From assembly GCF_019748715.1 (NCBI RefSeq), contig NZ_JACLBZ010000039.1, positions 1 to 64,000 on the forward strand: 64,000 bases of DNA. The letters are read 5' to 3'. This document shows positions 46,900 to 56,601 of this stretch, in pieces (positions within the stretch are counted from its first letter, which is position 1; the number at the start of each line of letters is the position of its first letter). Origin of the DNA: Sporosarcina aquimarina (GTDB lineage Bacteria > Bacillota > Bacilli > Bacillales_A > Planococcaceae). The position numbers were made by a program, and so were the translations under genes. The notes beneath the pieces were generated by a model. The model saw only the letters and a program-made list of their open reading frames with translations, ran no database searches and was not told the origin of the DNA.

Positions 46900-47469
46900 A
46901 TGTCTTTAATTGGAAAAGAAATACTTTCATTCAATGCATCAGCGTACAATAGTGGTACTGGCGAGTTCATCGAGGTCTCTGAACAAAATCTTAAGGGTCA
47001 GTGGAGTGTCGTTTGCTTTTACCCAGCAGACTTTACATTCGTTTGCCCAACTGAATTAGGAGATCTTCAAGATCAATATGCGACACTTAAAGAACTTGGT
47101 GCTGAAGTATATTCTGTTTCAACAGATACGCATTTCACACATAAAGCATGGCATGATCACTCAGATGCGATTAGCAAACTTGAATATATTATGATCGGTG
47201 ATCCTTCTCAAACAATTTCACGCAACTTTGATGTGTTGGATGAAGCAGCAGGTCTAGCACAACGCGGTACATTCATTATTGATCCAGATGGCATCGTCCA
47301 AGCAGCTGAGATCAATGCAGACGGAATCGGTCGGGATGCAAGCATTCTTGTTAATAAAATCAAAGCAGCACAATATGTTCGCAACAATCCAGGTGAAGTT
47401 TGCCCGGCTAAATGGAAAGAAGGCGAAGAAACACTTAAGCCTAGCCTAGACCTTGTAGGTAAAATTTAA
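46900..47469 (+). CDS. ahpC: alkyl hydroperoxide reductase subunit C (peroxiredoxin)
   Basis: A 2-Cys peroxiredoxin that reduces H2O2, alkyl peroxides and peroxynitrite. The peroxidatic Cys49 lies in DFTFVCPTE and the resolving Cys near residue 167 in [11 protein letters not shown]. The 189-residue length matches AhpC. CATAGGAGGAATTTTTC precedes ATG 46900. The long leader contains a hairpin (AGTTTAGG/CCTAAACT, 46832-46861). ahpF follows after 15 bp. Confidence 0.97.
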   Translation: MSLIGKEILSFNASAYNSGTGEFIEVSEQNLKGQWSVVCFYPADFTFVCPTELGDLQDQYATLKELGAEVYSVSTDTHFTHKAWHDHSDAISKLEYIMIGDPSQTISRNFDVLDEAAGLAQRGTFIIDPDGIVQAAEINADGIGRDASILVNKIKAAQYVRNNPGEVCPAKWKEGEETLKPSLDLVGKI

Positions 47470-47484
47470 GGAGTAGATTTAATA

Positions 47485-49011
47485 ATGCTTGATGCAGATA
47501 TTAAAGCACAATTAGCCCAATATCTTGAAATGATGGAGGGAGATGTGCTGCTAAAAGTTAGTGTGGGAGAAGACAAGGTTTCGCGTGAAATGGCGTCATT
47601 AGTGGATGAATTAGCCACTATGTCCTCCCGCATTAAAGTAGAAATGGTGGATTTGGAAAGAACACCAAGCTTTAGCGTCAATCGGATCGGTGAAGATACG
47701 GGCATTACGTTTGCCGGTATCCCACTGGGACACGAATTCACTTCATTAGTTCTTGCTCTATTGCAAGTGAGCGGCAGAGCTCCGAAAGTAGACGAGAAAG
47801 TAATCGAACAAGTGAAAAACATCGAGGGTGAGTTTCACTTTGAATCATATATCAGTTTGAGCTGTCAAAACTGTCCAGAAGTTGTACAAGCACTTAACGT
47901 TATGAGTGTGTTAAACCCGAATATTACTCATACGATGATTGATGGCGCAGTGTTTAAAGAGGAAGTAGAAAGTAAAAACATTCTGGCTGTCCCAACGGTA
48001 TACTTGAACGGAGAACCATTCTCGAGCGGTCGTAAATCACTAGAAGAAATTCTAGCCGAGATGGGAAGCGGACCAGATGCATCAGAACTCGCTGACAAAG
48101 ATCCATTTGATGTACTCGTTGTTGGCGGTGGACCTGCTGGTGCAAGTGCTGCAATTTATGCGGCACGTAAAGGTATCCGTACGGGTATTGTTGCCGATCG
48201 TTTCGGTGGTCAGATCCTTGACACGGCTGCGATCGAAAACTTCATTAGTGTGAATCGCACGGAAGGCCCTAAGCTTGCCGCAAGTCTTGAAGAGCACGTC
48301 AAAGACTATAATATTGATGTGATGAACTTACAGACTGCGAAACGTTTGGAAAAGAAAGACCTCATTGAAATTGAGCTAGAAAACGGTGCCGTTCTAAAAA
48401 GTAAATCCGTTATTCTTTCAACTGGAGCTCGTTGGCGTAATGTCGGCGTCCCTGGTGAAGCTGAATTCAGAAATAAAGGAGTCGCATACTGTCCACACTG
48501 TGATGGTCCTTTGTTTGAAGGCAAAGACGTTGCTGTCATCGGCGGAGGAAACTCCGGTATCGAAGCCGCAATTGACCTAGCAGGAATTGTGAACAAAGTA
48601 ACCGTTCTTGAATTCGCGTCTGAGTTGAAAGCTGATTCTGTTCTGCAAGAGCGTCTGTATAGTCTTCCGAATGTAACGGTTCACAAGAACGTTCAAACGA
48701 AAGAAATTACAGGCACGGACAGCGTGAATGGTATCACGTACATCGAACGAGACTCAGGTGAGGAAAAGCATATCGAACTAGCTGGCGTATTTGTTCAAAT
48801 CGGTCTTGTGCCGAATACAGATTGGCTAGGTGATGCAGTCGAACGCAATAAATTCGGCGAAATCCTTGTTGATAAGCGCGGAGCGACAAATGTACCTGGA
48901 GTATTTGCTGCAGGAGACTGTACAGATAGTGCGTATAAACAAATCATTATTTCAATGGGATCAGGAGCGACTGCATCTTTAAGTGCATTCGACTATCTAG
49001 TCCGGAATTAA
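47485..49011 (+). CDS. ahpF: alkyl hydroperoxide reductase subunit F
   Basis: The flavoprotein disulfide reductase that reloads AhpC with electrons from NADH. The N-terminal ~200 residues are the tandem thioredoxin-fold domain with [11 protein letters not shown] binding [17 protein letters not shown] starts near residue 213. The catalytic pair is CPHC in [23 protein letters not shown], and [10 protein letters not shown] closes the FAD site. The 508-residue length is typical. It forms an operon with ahpC and ends in a terminator. Confidence 0.97.
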   Translation: MLDADIKAQLAQYLEMMEGDVLLKVSVGEDKVSREMASLVDELATMSSRIKVEMVDLERTPSFSVNRIGEDTGITFAGIPLGHEFTSLVLALLQVSGRAPKVDEKVIEQVKNIEGEFHFESYISLSCQNCPEVVQALNVMSVLNPNITHTMIDGAVFKEEVESKNILAVPTVYLNGEPFSSGRKSLEEILAEMGSGPDASELADKDPFDVLVVGGGPAGASAAIYAARKGIRTGIVADRFGGQILDTAAIENFISVNRTEGPKLAASLEEHVKDYNIDVMNLQTAKRLEKKDLIEIELENGAVLKSKSVILSTGARWRNVGVPGEAEFRNKGVAYCPHCDGPLFEGKDVAVIGGGNSGIEAAIDLAGIVNKVTVLEFASELKADSVLQERLYSLPNVTVHKNVQTKEITGTDSVNGITYIERDSGEEKHIELAGVFVQIGLVPNTDWLGDAVERNKFGEILVDKRGATNVPGVFAAGDCTDSAYKQIIISMGSGATASLSAFDYLVRN

Positions 49012-49050
49012 TGAATGGGTATGAACCATCGTATGGTTTGAAACGATACA

Positions 49051-49086
49051 AAGAGGAACAGGTCGAAATTGACCTGTTCCTTTTTG
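49051..49086 (+). terminator. Terminator after ahpF
   Basis: A perfect stem AGGAACAGGTC / GACCTGTTCCT with loop GAAATT is followed by TTTTGG. Confidence 0.92.
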
Positions 49087-49361
49087 GTTTGTTTTTTATC
49101 AGTGAACCCACTGTCAAAATCAAAAGAGAGTAGACACACTAAAAAAGTCCATATAAGAGTGAAAAATGCAAGTGAGAGAATTATAGACTTGTATGCAGGA
49201 GGGATAGTTGTCAAGATAATCCACGGTAAATAGGTATCCTGAAAATGCTTTCTCAGTGTTTGTAATCTTTGCAGATAGGGTAACATAGTACTAATACTGG
49301 TTACTAACGGTATATTGCTTTTGTGCGCTTGATTTACAACATTTACAGAGGAGGTATTCTG
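49087..49361. other. Region upstream of katA
   Basis: Together with the ahpF terminator this is a 350-bp gap. No ORF or convincing PerR box was found; long minus-strand ORFs that extend into katA are shadows. Confidence 0.4.
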
Positions 49362-51008
49362 TTGGGAAAAGGTAAAGACAATGAGAAGCAGAATGGGCAA
49401 GAGGTGAAGCGCGAAACCCTTACGACGCGGCAAGGGCATCCAGTTGTAGATAATCAAAATATACGTACGATTGGAGACCGTGGTCCAGCTACATTGGAGA
49501 ATTACCACTACATCGAGAAGATCTCTCACTTTGATCGTGAAGAAATACCTGAACGTGTCGTACATGCTCGGGGCAGTGGCGCGTTCGGTTATTTTGAGAC
49601 ATACGGAAAAGCCGGAGATGAACCGGTAGAGAAGTATACACGTGCCAAAGTATTTTCGGGATCTGGTAAACGGACCCCGGTTCTCGCGCGCTTTTCGACG
49701 GTCGCTGGCGCAAAGGATTCCCCTGAAACTGCTCGGGATCCACGAGGCTTTGCGGTAAAGATGTATACCGAAGACGGTAACTGGGACTTGGTTGGCAATA
49801 ATTTGAAGATTTTCTTCGTCCGCGATGCGATGAAATTCCCAGATATGATCCATGCATTTAAAGCGGATCCTGTTTCCAATGTGCCTCACCCGCAACGAAT
49901 GTTTGACTTCGTTTCACGCTCGCCGGAATCGATTCATATGATTACCTTCTTGTTCTCTCCGTGGGGTATTCCAGCAACATATCGTCACATGCAAGGCTCC
50001 GGAGTCAATACGTATAAGTGGGTCAATGATAAAGGAGAAGCTGTTCTAGTGAAATATCACTGGGAACCGAAACAGGGAATCCGCAACTTGACACAGGAAG
50101 ATGCGAATGCCATTCAAGCAAAAAATGTTGGACATGCGACACAGGATTTGCATGAAGCAATCGAGCGCGGAGACTTTCCTGAATGGGAAATGTTTGTACA
50201 GATTATGGAGGATGGCTATCATCCTGAACTTGACTTCGATCCGCTCGATGATACAAAACTTTGGCCTGAAGATAAATTTCCATGGCTGCCAGTTGGGCGT
50301 ATGGTACTCGATCGTAATCCGGAAGATTTCCATACGGATATTGAACAAGCTGCATTTGGAACAGGAGTATTAGTAGATGGCATGGATTTTTCGGATGACA
50401 AGATGCTGCAAGGCCGTACGTTTTCCTACTCCGATACACAGCGTTACCGGGTAGGAACCAACTACTTGCAGCTACCTGTGAACGCGCCTAAAACAGCAGT
50501 CCGAACTAATCAGCAACGCGGTCAAATGGATCACCGCGACCCGCGTGAATCAGGTGAAAATCCACATATCAATTACGAACCATCTATGCTTGGCGGATTT
50601 AAGGAAAATGGTGCAGAACGACCTCCGCATCGACCAACATATAACGCAGCTGCAATGAGCGCACCGATTGACCGCCCGAATAATTATGGCCAGGCAGGCG
50701 AAACGTTTCGCAGCTTTGAAGAGTGGGAACGAGAAGAATTAATTAAAAACCTATCGGACGCACTCGCTGTTTGTGATCCAAGCATTCAAGACGCAATGGT
50801 GGAGCATTTTACGAAGGCAGACGAGAACTATGGCCGTCTTGTAAAAGAAGGCATTGACCAGAAAATGAAGGAACTGAAGGAAATGTCGGCAGAGCAAACC
50901 ATTCCAGGACGTGAATCCGGACAGTCGAAATTTGGACAAGGCACGCCTGAAGCAAAAGAGGCTGTTGAAGACGCAGTAGAAAAAGGACATGAGGCAGACC
51001 CTTATTAA
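49362..51008 (+). CDS. katA: monofunctional heme catalase
   Basis: Catalase converting H2O2 to water and O2. TTG 49362 lies 7 nt after GAGGAGG and gives 548 residues; the upstream in-frame start at 49323 precedes the site. Distal His68 is in [11 protein letters not shown], the catalytic Asn in [10 protein letters not shown], and the proximal heme Tyr in [12 protein letters not shown]. The C terminus adds an Ala/Glu-rich tail. Its position next to ahpCF groups the peroxide defences. Confidence 0.96.
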   Translation: MGKGKDNEKQNGQEVKRETLTTRQGHPVVDNQNIRTIGDRGPATLENYHYIEKISHFDREEIPERVVHARGSGAFGYFETYGKAGDEPVEKYTRAKVFSGSGKRTPVLARFSTVAGAKDSPETARDPRGFAVKMYTEDGNWDLVGNNLKIFFVRDAMKFPDMIHAFKADPVSNVPHPQRMFDFVSRSPESIHMITFLFSPWGIPATYRHMQGSGVNTYKWVNDKGEAVLVKYHWEPKQGIRNLTQEDANAIQAKNVGHATQDLHEAIERGDFPEWEMFVQIMEDGYHPELDFDPLDDTKLWPEDKFPWLPVGRMVLDRNPEDFHTDIEQAAFGTGVLVDGMDFSDDKMLQGRTFSYSDTQRYRVGTNYLQLPVNAPKTAVRTNQQRGQMDHRDPRESGENPHINYEPSMLGGFKENGAERPPHRPTYNAAAMSAPIDRPNNYGQAGETFRSFEEWEREELIKNLSDALAVCDPSIQDAMVEHFTKADENYGRLVKEGIDQKMKELKEMSAEQTIPGRESGQSKFGQGTPEAKEAVEDAVEKGHEADPY

Positions 51009-51026
51009 GCTGCCAAACCAGTATCG

Positions 51027-51064
51027 CCCTTATCTCTCTTCCACTGAGAGATAAGGGATTTTTA
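51027..51064 (+). terminator. Terminator after katA
   Basis: A perfect 12-bp stem CCCTTATCTCTC / GAGAGATAAGGG with loop TTCCACT is followed by ATTTTTAAA. Confidence 0.92.
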
Positions 51065-51164
51065 AATTCAGGAAAATTCAAATGTCAATGTTTGTAGGCA
51101 TTGCCGCAAATCTTAAAACAAAAAAGAATAGCCTTACAACCGGTATTTTATTAATGAAAAACAA

Positions 51165-51226
51165 TTGACATACAAATTTATGTAATATAAAATAATTGTC
51201 AACCGAGTGGTTTTATTAGTTGACTA
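51165..51226 (+). promoter_or_regulatory. bioY promoter and BirA-like operator
   Basis: SigA promoter TTGACA (51165-51170)-N17-TAAAAT (51188-51193). Just downstream, TTGTCAACC (51196-51204) and AGTTGACTA (51218-51226) form an inverted pair resembling the Bacillales BirA operator TTGTHAACC-N14-16-GGTTDACAA, with two mismatches in the right half. Biotin-loaded BirA would repress bioY. Confidence 0.7.
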
Positions 51227-51245
51227 AAGTAGGGGGATACTGGGA

Positions 51246-51797
51246 ATGACAGATTCAAGATCTAAACTTCAAATGATGATTGTCACTGCATTATTTGCGG
51301 CAATTATTGGGGTAATGGCACAGCTGACCATTCCGCTGCCGTTGGTTCCGATTACCGGGCAAACATTGGCAATTGGTTTGGCTGCAACGATTTTAGGTTC
51401 TCGTTATGGAACTATTTCAGTGCTTGTTTATTTAGCGATGGGTGCGGTAGGAATTCCTGTGTTTTCAGGGATGTCTGCAGGATTAGGTGTCGTTTTTGGT
51501 CCGACAGGTGGATTCCTCGTTGGCTTTATTCCGGCTACATTCATTATGGGGTATTATATGGAACGCACTAGTTTTTCTTTTGGACAGGCCATGATTGCAA
51601 ATGTTATTGGAATGTTCATCACGTTGTTCTTCGGAACAGTTTGGCTGAAATTTATAGCTGAACTTTCTTGGACTGCTGCATTTATGGCAGGATTTGTACC
51701 GTTCTTAATTGGCGGGTTCATCAAAGCGTTTCTTGCTGCATGGGCAGGGATATTGATACGTGGTCGATTAATGGCTAATCGGTTATTGCTTGCTTAA
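51246..51797 (+). CDS. bioY: biotin transporter BioY (ECF S component)
   Basis: A 183-residue membrane protein with six helices, the substrate-binding unit of a biotin ECF transporter. It has QLTIPLPLVPITGQTLAIGLAATILG at the first loop, the most conserved BioY region, and FGPTGGFLVGFIPATFIMGYYMER. GGGGGATACTGGG precedes ATG 51246. The likely BirA operator upstream supports the assignment. EcfAAT partners are not in this window. Confidence 0.94.
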   Translation: MTDSRSKLQMMIVTALFAAIIGVMAQLTIPLPLVPITGQTLAIGLAATILGSRYGTISVLVYLAMGAVGIPVFSGMSAGLGVVFGPTGGFLVGFIPATFIMGYYMERTSFSFGQAMIANVIGMFITLFFGTVWLKFIAELSWTAAFMAGFVPFLIGGFIKAFLAAWAGILIRGRLMANRLLLA

Positions 51798-51804
51798 AGT
51801 GAAT

Positions 51805-51860
51805 AAGGTACCAAGTTCGCAGAAGGATCTGGATACATTGCGAACTTGGTACCTTTTATT
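51805..51860. terminator. Long bidirectional terminator between bioY and dapA
   Basis: A perfect 17-bp stem AAGGTACCAAGTTCGCA / TGCGAACTTGGTACCTT encloses GAAGGATCTGGATACAT, with TTATT beyond. It is another member of the GGTACC/GGATCTGG hairpin group. Confidence 0.9.
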
Positions 51861-51889
51861 GGGTTTCAGCATAATTGCAGAATTTACTT

Positions 51890-52774
51890 TTAGAAAGTTA
51901 TTTCCTCATGGATAGCTAAAACTTGCTTTAAAGATTTTAGCTGTGAGTCAGGTAAAGGGAGTATAGGCAAACGTACGCCCCCGACAGGTACCCCTTTTAA
52001 GTTTAATGCCGCTTTAACAGATGATGGGTTCGGTGCGGCAAAGAGTTCTTTCATGATTGGCAGAAGACAGCGGTGTTCGTTGGCTGCTTCCTGGACGTTG
52101 CCATTTTTGAAATGGTTGATCATCGTTTGCATTTCATTGCCGATCACGTGTGCAGACACGGAAACGACTCCTGTTCCGCCGATTGCTAGTACGGGAAGTG
52201 TTAGTCCATCATCACCGCTATATAAGGAGAAGTCCTTAGGCGTATGGTCAATGATCTCAGCCATCGTATCTAAATTTCCGCTCGCTTCTTTGACAGCAAC
52301 GATGTTCGGAATTTCGGCTAGTCTGATGATCGTCTCTGCACTCATGTTGACAGCACTGCGTCCAGGAATATTGTACAGCATAACTGGCAGTGAAGTAGCT
52401 TCTGCAATTGTCTTGAAGTGCTGATACATGCCTTCTTGACAAGGCTTATTGTAATAAGGCGCAACGAGCATGATCGCATCGACTCCGGCGTCCTCCGCTT
52501 GTCTTGTCAGTTCAATTGATTCTCTCGTGTTGTTTGTACCTGTTCCAGCAATGACTGGTGCTCTTCCACCGGTCACTTCCACGGTGAACTTGAATAGCTC
52601 CACTTTTTCTTCGTTCGTCAACGTAGGCGATTCTCCCGTTGTACCTGAAACGACCAGACCATCCGATCCATTGGCAAGTAAATGATTGATCAAGTTTTTG
52701 GTAGCGGCAAAGTCAATTTCTCCTCGTCCATCAAACGGAGTTACCATAGCAGTTACAATTTGTCCAAAATTCAT
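51890..52774 (-). CDS. dapA: 4-hydroxy-tetrahydrodipicolinate synthase DapA
   Basis: DapA condenses pyruvate and aspartate semialdehyde, the first committed step to lysine and diaminopimelate. The 294-residue TIM-barrel protein begins MNFGQIVTAMVTPFDG. It has GTTGESPTL, the Tyr in MLYNIPGRS and the Schiff-base Lys in IVAVKEASGNL. ATG 52774 follows GTGGAGAAAAG; the in-frame ATG 52810 would add an unusual 12-residue extension. The lysine riboswitch upstream confirms the role. Confidence 0.96.
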   Translation of the reverse strand: MNFGQIVTAMVTPFDGRGEIDFAATKNLINHLLANGSDGLVVSGTTGESPTLTNEEKVELFKFTVEVTGGRAPVIAGTGTNNTRESIELTRQAEDAGVDAIMLVAPYYNKPCQEGMYQHFKTIAEATSLPVMLYNIPGRSAVNMSAETIIRLAEIPNIVAVKEASGNLDTMAEIIDHTPKDFSLYSGDDGLTLPVLAIGGTGVVSVSAHVIGNEMQTMINHFKNGNVQEAANEHRCLLPIMKELFAAPNPSSVKAALNLKGVPVGGVRLPILPLPDSQLKSLKQVLAIHEEITF

Positions 52775-52840
52775 CTTTTCTCCACATCCTATCTTTTTAT
52801 TAAAAAACATAGAGGGTGGAGGGCGGGTAAGTCATTGAAC

Positions 52841-52876
52841 GCAAAAAGCAGCAACGAGGGGCTCGTTACTGCTTTG
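52841..52876 (-). terminator. Lysine-riboswitch terminator
   Basis: On the minus strand AAAGCAGTAACGAG / CTCGTTGCTGCTTT pair with one mismatch and lead into TTTGCG. It lies between the aptamer and dapA and forms the OFF state. Confidence 0.88.
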
Positions 52877-52895
52877 AAATAATGAATTATTTCTT

Positions 52896-53071
52896 TGCAA
52901 GATAGCCCTCCATATAGTCGCCTATATGACAATTCTGCACTTGTTCAGCCCAGAACCAGCTTCGAGACAATGAGAATCTCTTCCGCTTCGGCAAATTCCC
53001 CTTTCCACAATCTTCATAGGATCTCATCATCCTCGAATTGTGTACTGATGGTTTTTGCGCCTCTATCCTTA
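52896..53071 (-). ncRNA. Lysine riboswitch (L-box)
   Basis: The minus strand carries L-box landmarks: GATAGAGGCGC at the 5' helix, CATCAGTACACAATTCGAGG, AGATTGTGGAAAGGGGAA, TTGCCGAAGCGGAAGAG, CTGGTTCTGGGCTGAA and closing GGAGGGCTATC. The P1 arms (GGATAG/CTATCT) pair. Lysine binding should favour the terminator at 52841-52876 and switch off dapA. Confidence 0.94.
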
Positions 53072-53582
53072 CTTCGAAGGTTTCGAAATAAGTGAATGTT
53101 TAATTACTACCACTCTACCTGTTATCTAATGCAATTGCAACTTAAACTTATTGAAACTATAAATGCTGAATCTTATAGAGATTTTTGATGTTCTTTTTTG
53201 TCTTTATAAATGCTAAAGATTTATTTTCGTGAACAACTTTTTATCAAAAATCAACGATGCTTAAGTTGGTAGTGATGGTATAGCTTTCCATATATAATCT
53301 AAAAAGTTAGATAACGCATAGTTAAATGCTATAACCTTATATACAAAAGTTATTTGTAATGTTTAGACTATTAAAATATACTTACAATAAGATGATGATG
53401 TGGTAATAAAAGTTTTTTAGTGCATAAAAATAAATAGGGGGTTAAGGGACTAAGGTTGAACTTCATTATCTTGAGGCCAAAAATGTAAGCGGTTAAATTG
53501 TCTGAATCGACATCTCGTATTAATTTTTCGTTTTATTTTTTAAAAAGTTTAGTAGTTTTAAAAACTATTAGGGGGTAATTAC
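53072..53582. other. Intergenic region between the L-box and dctP
   Basis: About 510 AT-rich bp without an ORF. It holds the minus-strand dapA promoter region (near 53080-53130) and the plus-strand control region of the TRAP operon, including the cre-like site at 53484-53497. Confidence 0.5.
53484..53497 (+). promoter_or_regulatory. cre-like site upstream of dctP
   Basis: TGTAAGCGGTTAAA matches the cre consensus TGWNANCGNTNWCA except for A in place of C at position 13. It lies about 85 bp before dctP and suggests CcpA control of the catabolic cluster. Confidence 0.55.
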
Positions 53583-54599
53583 ATGATGAAGAAAATCTTG
53601 ATGTTTGCAATAATGGCATTCGCTCTTATTATTGCTGGTTGTGGAGATTCTGGCGACACAGCCGAGGGTGCTGAAAGTGGATCCTCAGATAAAAAGTACA
53701 AGATGACTATTTCTAACTCAGTTGAAGAAGATTCTGCACTTCATAAAGGGCTGATGGAGTTTAAAAAAGTAGCAGAAGAAAAATCTGACGGAAGATTGCA
53801 AGTTGAAGTGTTTTCTAACGGAGAGCTTTACGCATCTGAAAGAGAAGCCATCGAAGCTGTGCAGGCTGGTAATATTCAAGCAGCGAGTCCAGCCACTGCA
53901 CCTCTTACAAACTTCGTAAAAGAATTTATGGCTCTTGATTTCTTATTCGTATTCGATGATGTAGAAGATGCGAATAGCAAATTGGATGGTGAGTTAGGGG
54001 ATCTCCTAAAAGAAAAGTTGGAGGAGAATCAGCTGAAAGGTATAGGTTGGGGCAGTGCAGGTATGACTCAGATGACTAACAACATAAAACCTATTGAGAA
54101 GATTGAAGATTTTAAAGGAATGAAACTTCGTACGATGGAAAATAACATTCACTTGGACAGCTTGAAAGAGTTGGGAGCTAATCCACAACCGTATGCATTC
54201 GGTGAATTATATTCTGCACTCCAGCAAAATATTTTTGACGGCATGCAAACGACGGCCCAATTGATCGATAGCTCGAAAATTTATGAAGTTCAGGAATATA
54301 TGACAGTGATGAATCATTCATTTACAGCGGAATCACTTGTTATGAATAAAGCTTTTTACGATTCATTGCCTGAAGATCTTCAGTCTGTTGTCGATGAAGC
54401 AGGAGATGCATTTACAAAGCATGAGAGAGAAGTATCCGTAGAGTATGATGAAAAAGCAATGGAACTTTTAGAAAAAGAGCTTAAAGTAAATGTTTTACCT
54501 GAAGAGACAAAAAAGGCGATTATTGAAAAGTTAAAGCCTGTTTATGACAAGTATGAAAAGGAACTTGGCCACGACATCATGGAATTAGTAAGAAACTAA
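53583..54599 (+). CDS. dctP: TRAP transporter substrate-binding protein DctP family
   Basis: The extracytoplasmic receptor of a TRAP importer. A lipoprotein signal (MMKKILMFAIMAFALIIAGCGD) ends in lipobox IAGC with Cys20, so it is membrane-anchored. The 338-residue protein has the DctP landmarks VFSNGELYASEREAIEAVQAG, GMKLRTMENNIHLDSLKELGANP (with the carboxylate-binding Arg) and FDGMQTTAQLIDSSKIYEV. The ligand is probably an organic carboxylate. TAGGGGGTAATTAC precedes ATG 53583. dctQM follow. Confidence 0.95.
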   Translation: MMKKILMFAIMAFALIIAGCGDSGDTAEGAESGSSDKKYKMTISNSVEEDSALHKGLMEFKKVAEEKSDGRLQVEVFSNGELYASEREAIEAVQAGNIQAASPATAPLTNFVKEFMALDFLFVFDDVEDANSKLDGELGDLLKEKLEENQLKGIGWGSAGMTQMTNNIKPIEKIEDFKGMKLRTMENNIHLDSLKELGANPQPYAFGELYSALQQNIFDGMQTTAQLIDSSKIYEVQEYMTVMNHSFTAESLVMNKAFYDSLPEDLQSVVDEAGDAFTKHEREVSVEYDEKAMELLEKELKVNVLPEETKKAIIEKLKPVYDKYEKELGHDIMELVRN

Positions 54600-54621
54600 T
54601 ATATTAATTATGCAAATTCAT

Positions 54622-54660
54622 CCCGATTGTCAATTCTATATCGATAATCGGGAGAAATTT
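54622..54660 (+). terminator. Hairpin between dctP and dctQ
   Basis: The arms CCCGATT and AATCGGG enclose a 17-nt loop and lead into AGAAATTTT. A weak terminator or RNA-stabilising hairpin here would let the binding protein exceed the membrane subunits, as usual for such operons. Confidence 0.5.
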
Positions 54661-54793
54661 TAAACTAAAACATTTCGGTTGTCGTAATAGTAAGAACGCA
54701 ATAATGCGTCAAGCGTATAGTAGTAAACACTCTATATAAATGCATCTAAGAGCAAGAAAGTCATGCTATATATCGAATGAGTGGAGAGGGTAA

Positions 54794-55300
54794 ATGGTGA
54801 AGAAATTTCTACATTTCATAAAGAAATTCGAAGAGATATTTTTAATACTTACAATGGTTGCTATTTTACTTATGATTTTTAGTCAGGCTCTATTCCGTTA
54901 TTTCCTAGGAAGTGGTCTGATTTGGGGCGAAGAGTTTGCAAGGTATATCCACGTTGCCCAAGTTTGGATTGGTGCAAGTTTAGCCATCAAAACAGGCGGC
55001 CATATCCGAGTAACTGTTTTTAGAGATTTACTTAACGAGAAATGGAAAAAACTATTAGATCTTTTGGCTACATTTTTATTTTTCTCGTTCATGGTATTCA
55101 TCACCTTTAAAGGAACACAGTTTATTTTACAGCTGGTAGAAACAGGTCAAAAAGCGCCTTCTATGGGGATTCTTATGGCGATACCATACACGGTGATACC
55201 TCTTGGTGCATTTTTAATGGTTCTTCGATTAATCCAGCAATTTAGAAACATTATAAAAGGCGATTTATTGGAAGAAGATATAGAGGGGGTAGAACAATGA
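54794..55300 (+). CDS. dctQ: TRAP transporter small permease DctQ
   Basis: A 168-residue protein with four predicted membrane helices, the small permease subunit of the TRAP system. The helix-1/2 region LMIFSQALFRYFLGSGLIWGEEFARYIHVAQVWIGA is typical (FRYFLGxxLxWxEE). Its end overlaps dctM by 4 bp. GTGGAGAGGGTAA precedes ATG 54794. Confidence 0.93.
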   Translation: MVKKFLHFIKKFEEIFLILTMVAILLMIFSQALFRYFLGSGLIWGEEFARYIHVAQVWIGASLAIKTGGHIRVTVFRDLLNEKWKKLLDLLATFLFFSFMVFITFKGTQFILQLVETGQKAPSMGILMAIPYTVIPLGAFLMVLRLIQQFRNIIKGDLLEEDIEGVEQ

Positions 55301-56577
55301 CGATAGCGGTTTTATTTATCAGTTTTTTTGTTCTCATGTTAATTGGCGTCCCCATCGCTATATCTCTTGGTGCATCCGCTTTATTTACTATGATAGTTGC
55401 TACTGATCTACCATTAGGTTCCATAGTGCAACAAGCATTTACTTCTCTCGATTCATTTTCTTTACTGGCAATTCCATTATTCATTTTAGCGGGAGTTCTA
55501 ATGAGTCAAGGCGGCGTCTCAAAGCGTTTACTGCGCTTGGCGGATGTTTTGGTAGGCTACTTAACTGGTGGATTAGCTATCGGTACAGTCCTTGCAAGTA
55601 TGTTCTTTGCCGCTATCTCAGGATCTGGACCTGCGACAGTAGCGGCAATCGGTTCATTTATGATCCCTTCTATGGATAAAAAAGGATACGACAAACCGTT
55701 TGCTGCAGCAGTAACAGCTACTGCTGGTTCCATCGGAGTTATTTTACCGCCGAGCATTCCGTTCATTATGTTTGGAATCGTAGGTGGAGTATCCATTGGA
55801 GGCCTATTTTTAGCAGGGATTATTCCTGGAATCTTGGTTGGGCTCGCTTTAATGTTCGTTTCATATCGGACTGCTAAGAAAAGAAATTTTCCAACAGAGG
55901 GTAAGTTCCCTACTTTCATGGAAGTTCTAAAAGCGATTAACTATGCGAAATGGGCTCTGTTGATTCCAGTAATTATTCTTGGAGGAATTTATAGTGGCTT
56001 TTTCTCTCCAACTGAATCAGCGGCTGTCGCTTGTATGTATGCACTGTTTATCGGGCTTTTTGTATACAAAGAGTTGACTTTTAAGAAATTATACAGTGTT
56101 TTCCTTGAAGCAACTCTATTAAATATTCCGGTTATTATCATAATCAGTTTCTCTATTTCTTTTGCTTATTTATTAAGTATCGAGCGGATTCCGGCAACGA
56201 TTGCACAGTTCATTACCGGCATATCGGAAAATATGATCATCACCATGTTATTGGTCAGTGCATTTTTATTCGTAGTCGGGATGTTTATCGATACGATTTC
56301 GGCAGTGGTCATATTAACACCAATCCTATTGCCTGTCGCTGTGGCGGTAGGTATCGATCCGATTCATTTTGGCGTCATCATGGTATGTAACTTGGCAGTC
56401 GGCTATGTTACACCGCCACTTGGAGTCAATTTGTTTGTAGCTTCACATATTAGTAAGGTTTCAATTGAGCGGATAAGCCGCGCATTGGTACCGTTTATTA
56501 TAGCGATGCTTGTTGTTATCGTAATTATTATTATGATTCCTCAACTATCAACTTTTATTCCTAATTTAGCTAAGTAA
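55297..56577 (+). CDS. dctM: TRAP transporter large permease DctM
   Basis: The 426-residue transport subunit with about 12 helices and two inverted repeats. Signatures are AISGSGPATVAAIGSFMIPSM, the ILPPSIPFIMFGIVGGVSIGGLFLAGIIPG stretch and VTPPLGVNLFVASHISKVSI near the C terminus. It uses a Na+ gradient. ATG 55297 overlaps dctQ, so they are coupled. Confidence 0.95.
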   Translation: MTIAVLFISFFVLMLIGVPIAISLGASALFTMIVATDLPLGSIVQQAFTSLDSFSLLAIPLFILAGVLMSQGGVSKRLLRLADVLVGYLTGGLAIGTVLASMFFAAISGSGPATVAAIGSFMIPSMDKKGYDKPFAAAVTATAGSIGVILPPSIPFIMFGIVGGVSIGGLFLAGIIPGILVGLALMFVSYRTAKKRNFPTEGKFPTFMEVLKAINYAKWALLIPVIILGGIYSGFFSPTESAAVACMYALFIGLFVYKELTFKKLYSVFLEATLLNIPVIIIISFSISFAYLLSIERIPATIAQFITGISENMIITMLLVSAFLFVVGMFIDTISAVVILTPILLPVAVAVGIDPIHFGVIMVCNLAVGYVTPPLGVNLFVASHISKVSIERISRALVPFIIAMLVVIVIIIMIPQLSTFIPNLAK

Positions 56578-56601
56578 CATCACAGAAGACAGGAGCTGTA
56601 T

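Noticed and set aside
49087-49361. PerR box upstream of katA
   Set aside because: No segment matches TTATAATNATTATAA closely enough; control of katA remains open.
49008-49895. 295-codon minus-strand ORF
   Set aside because: It runs from the ahpF terminator into the antisense of katA and contains no recognisable domain.
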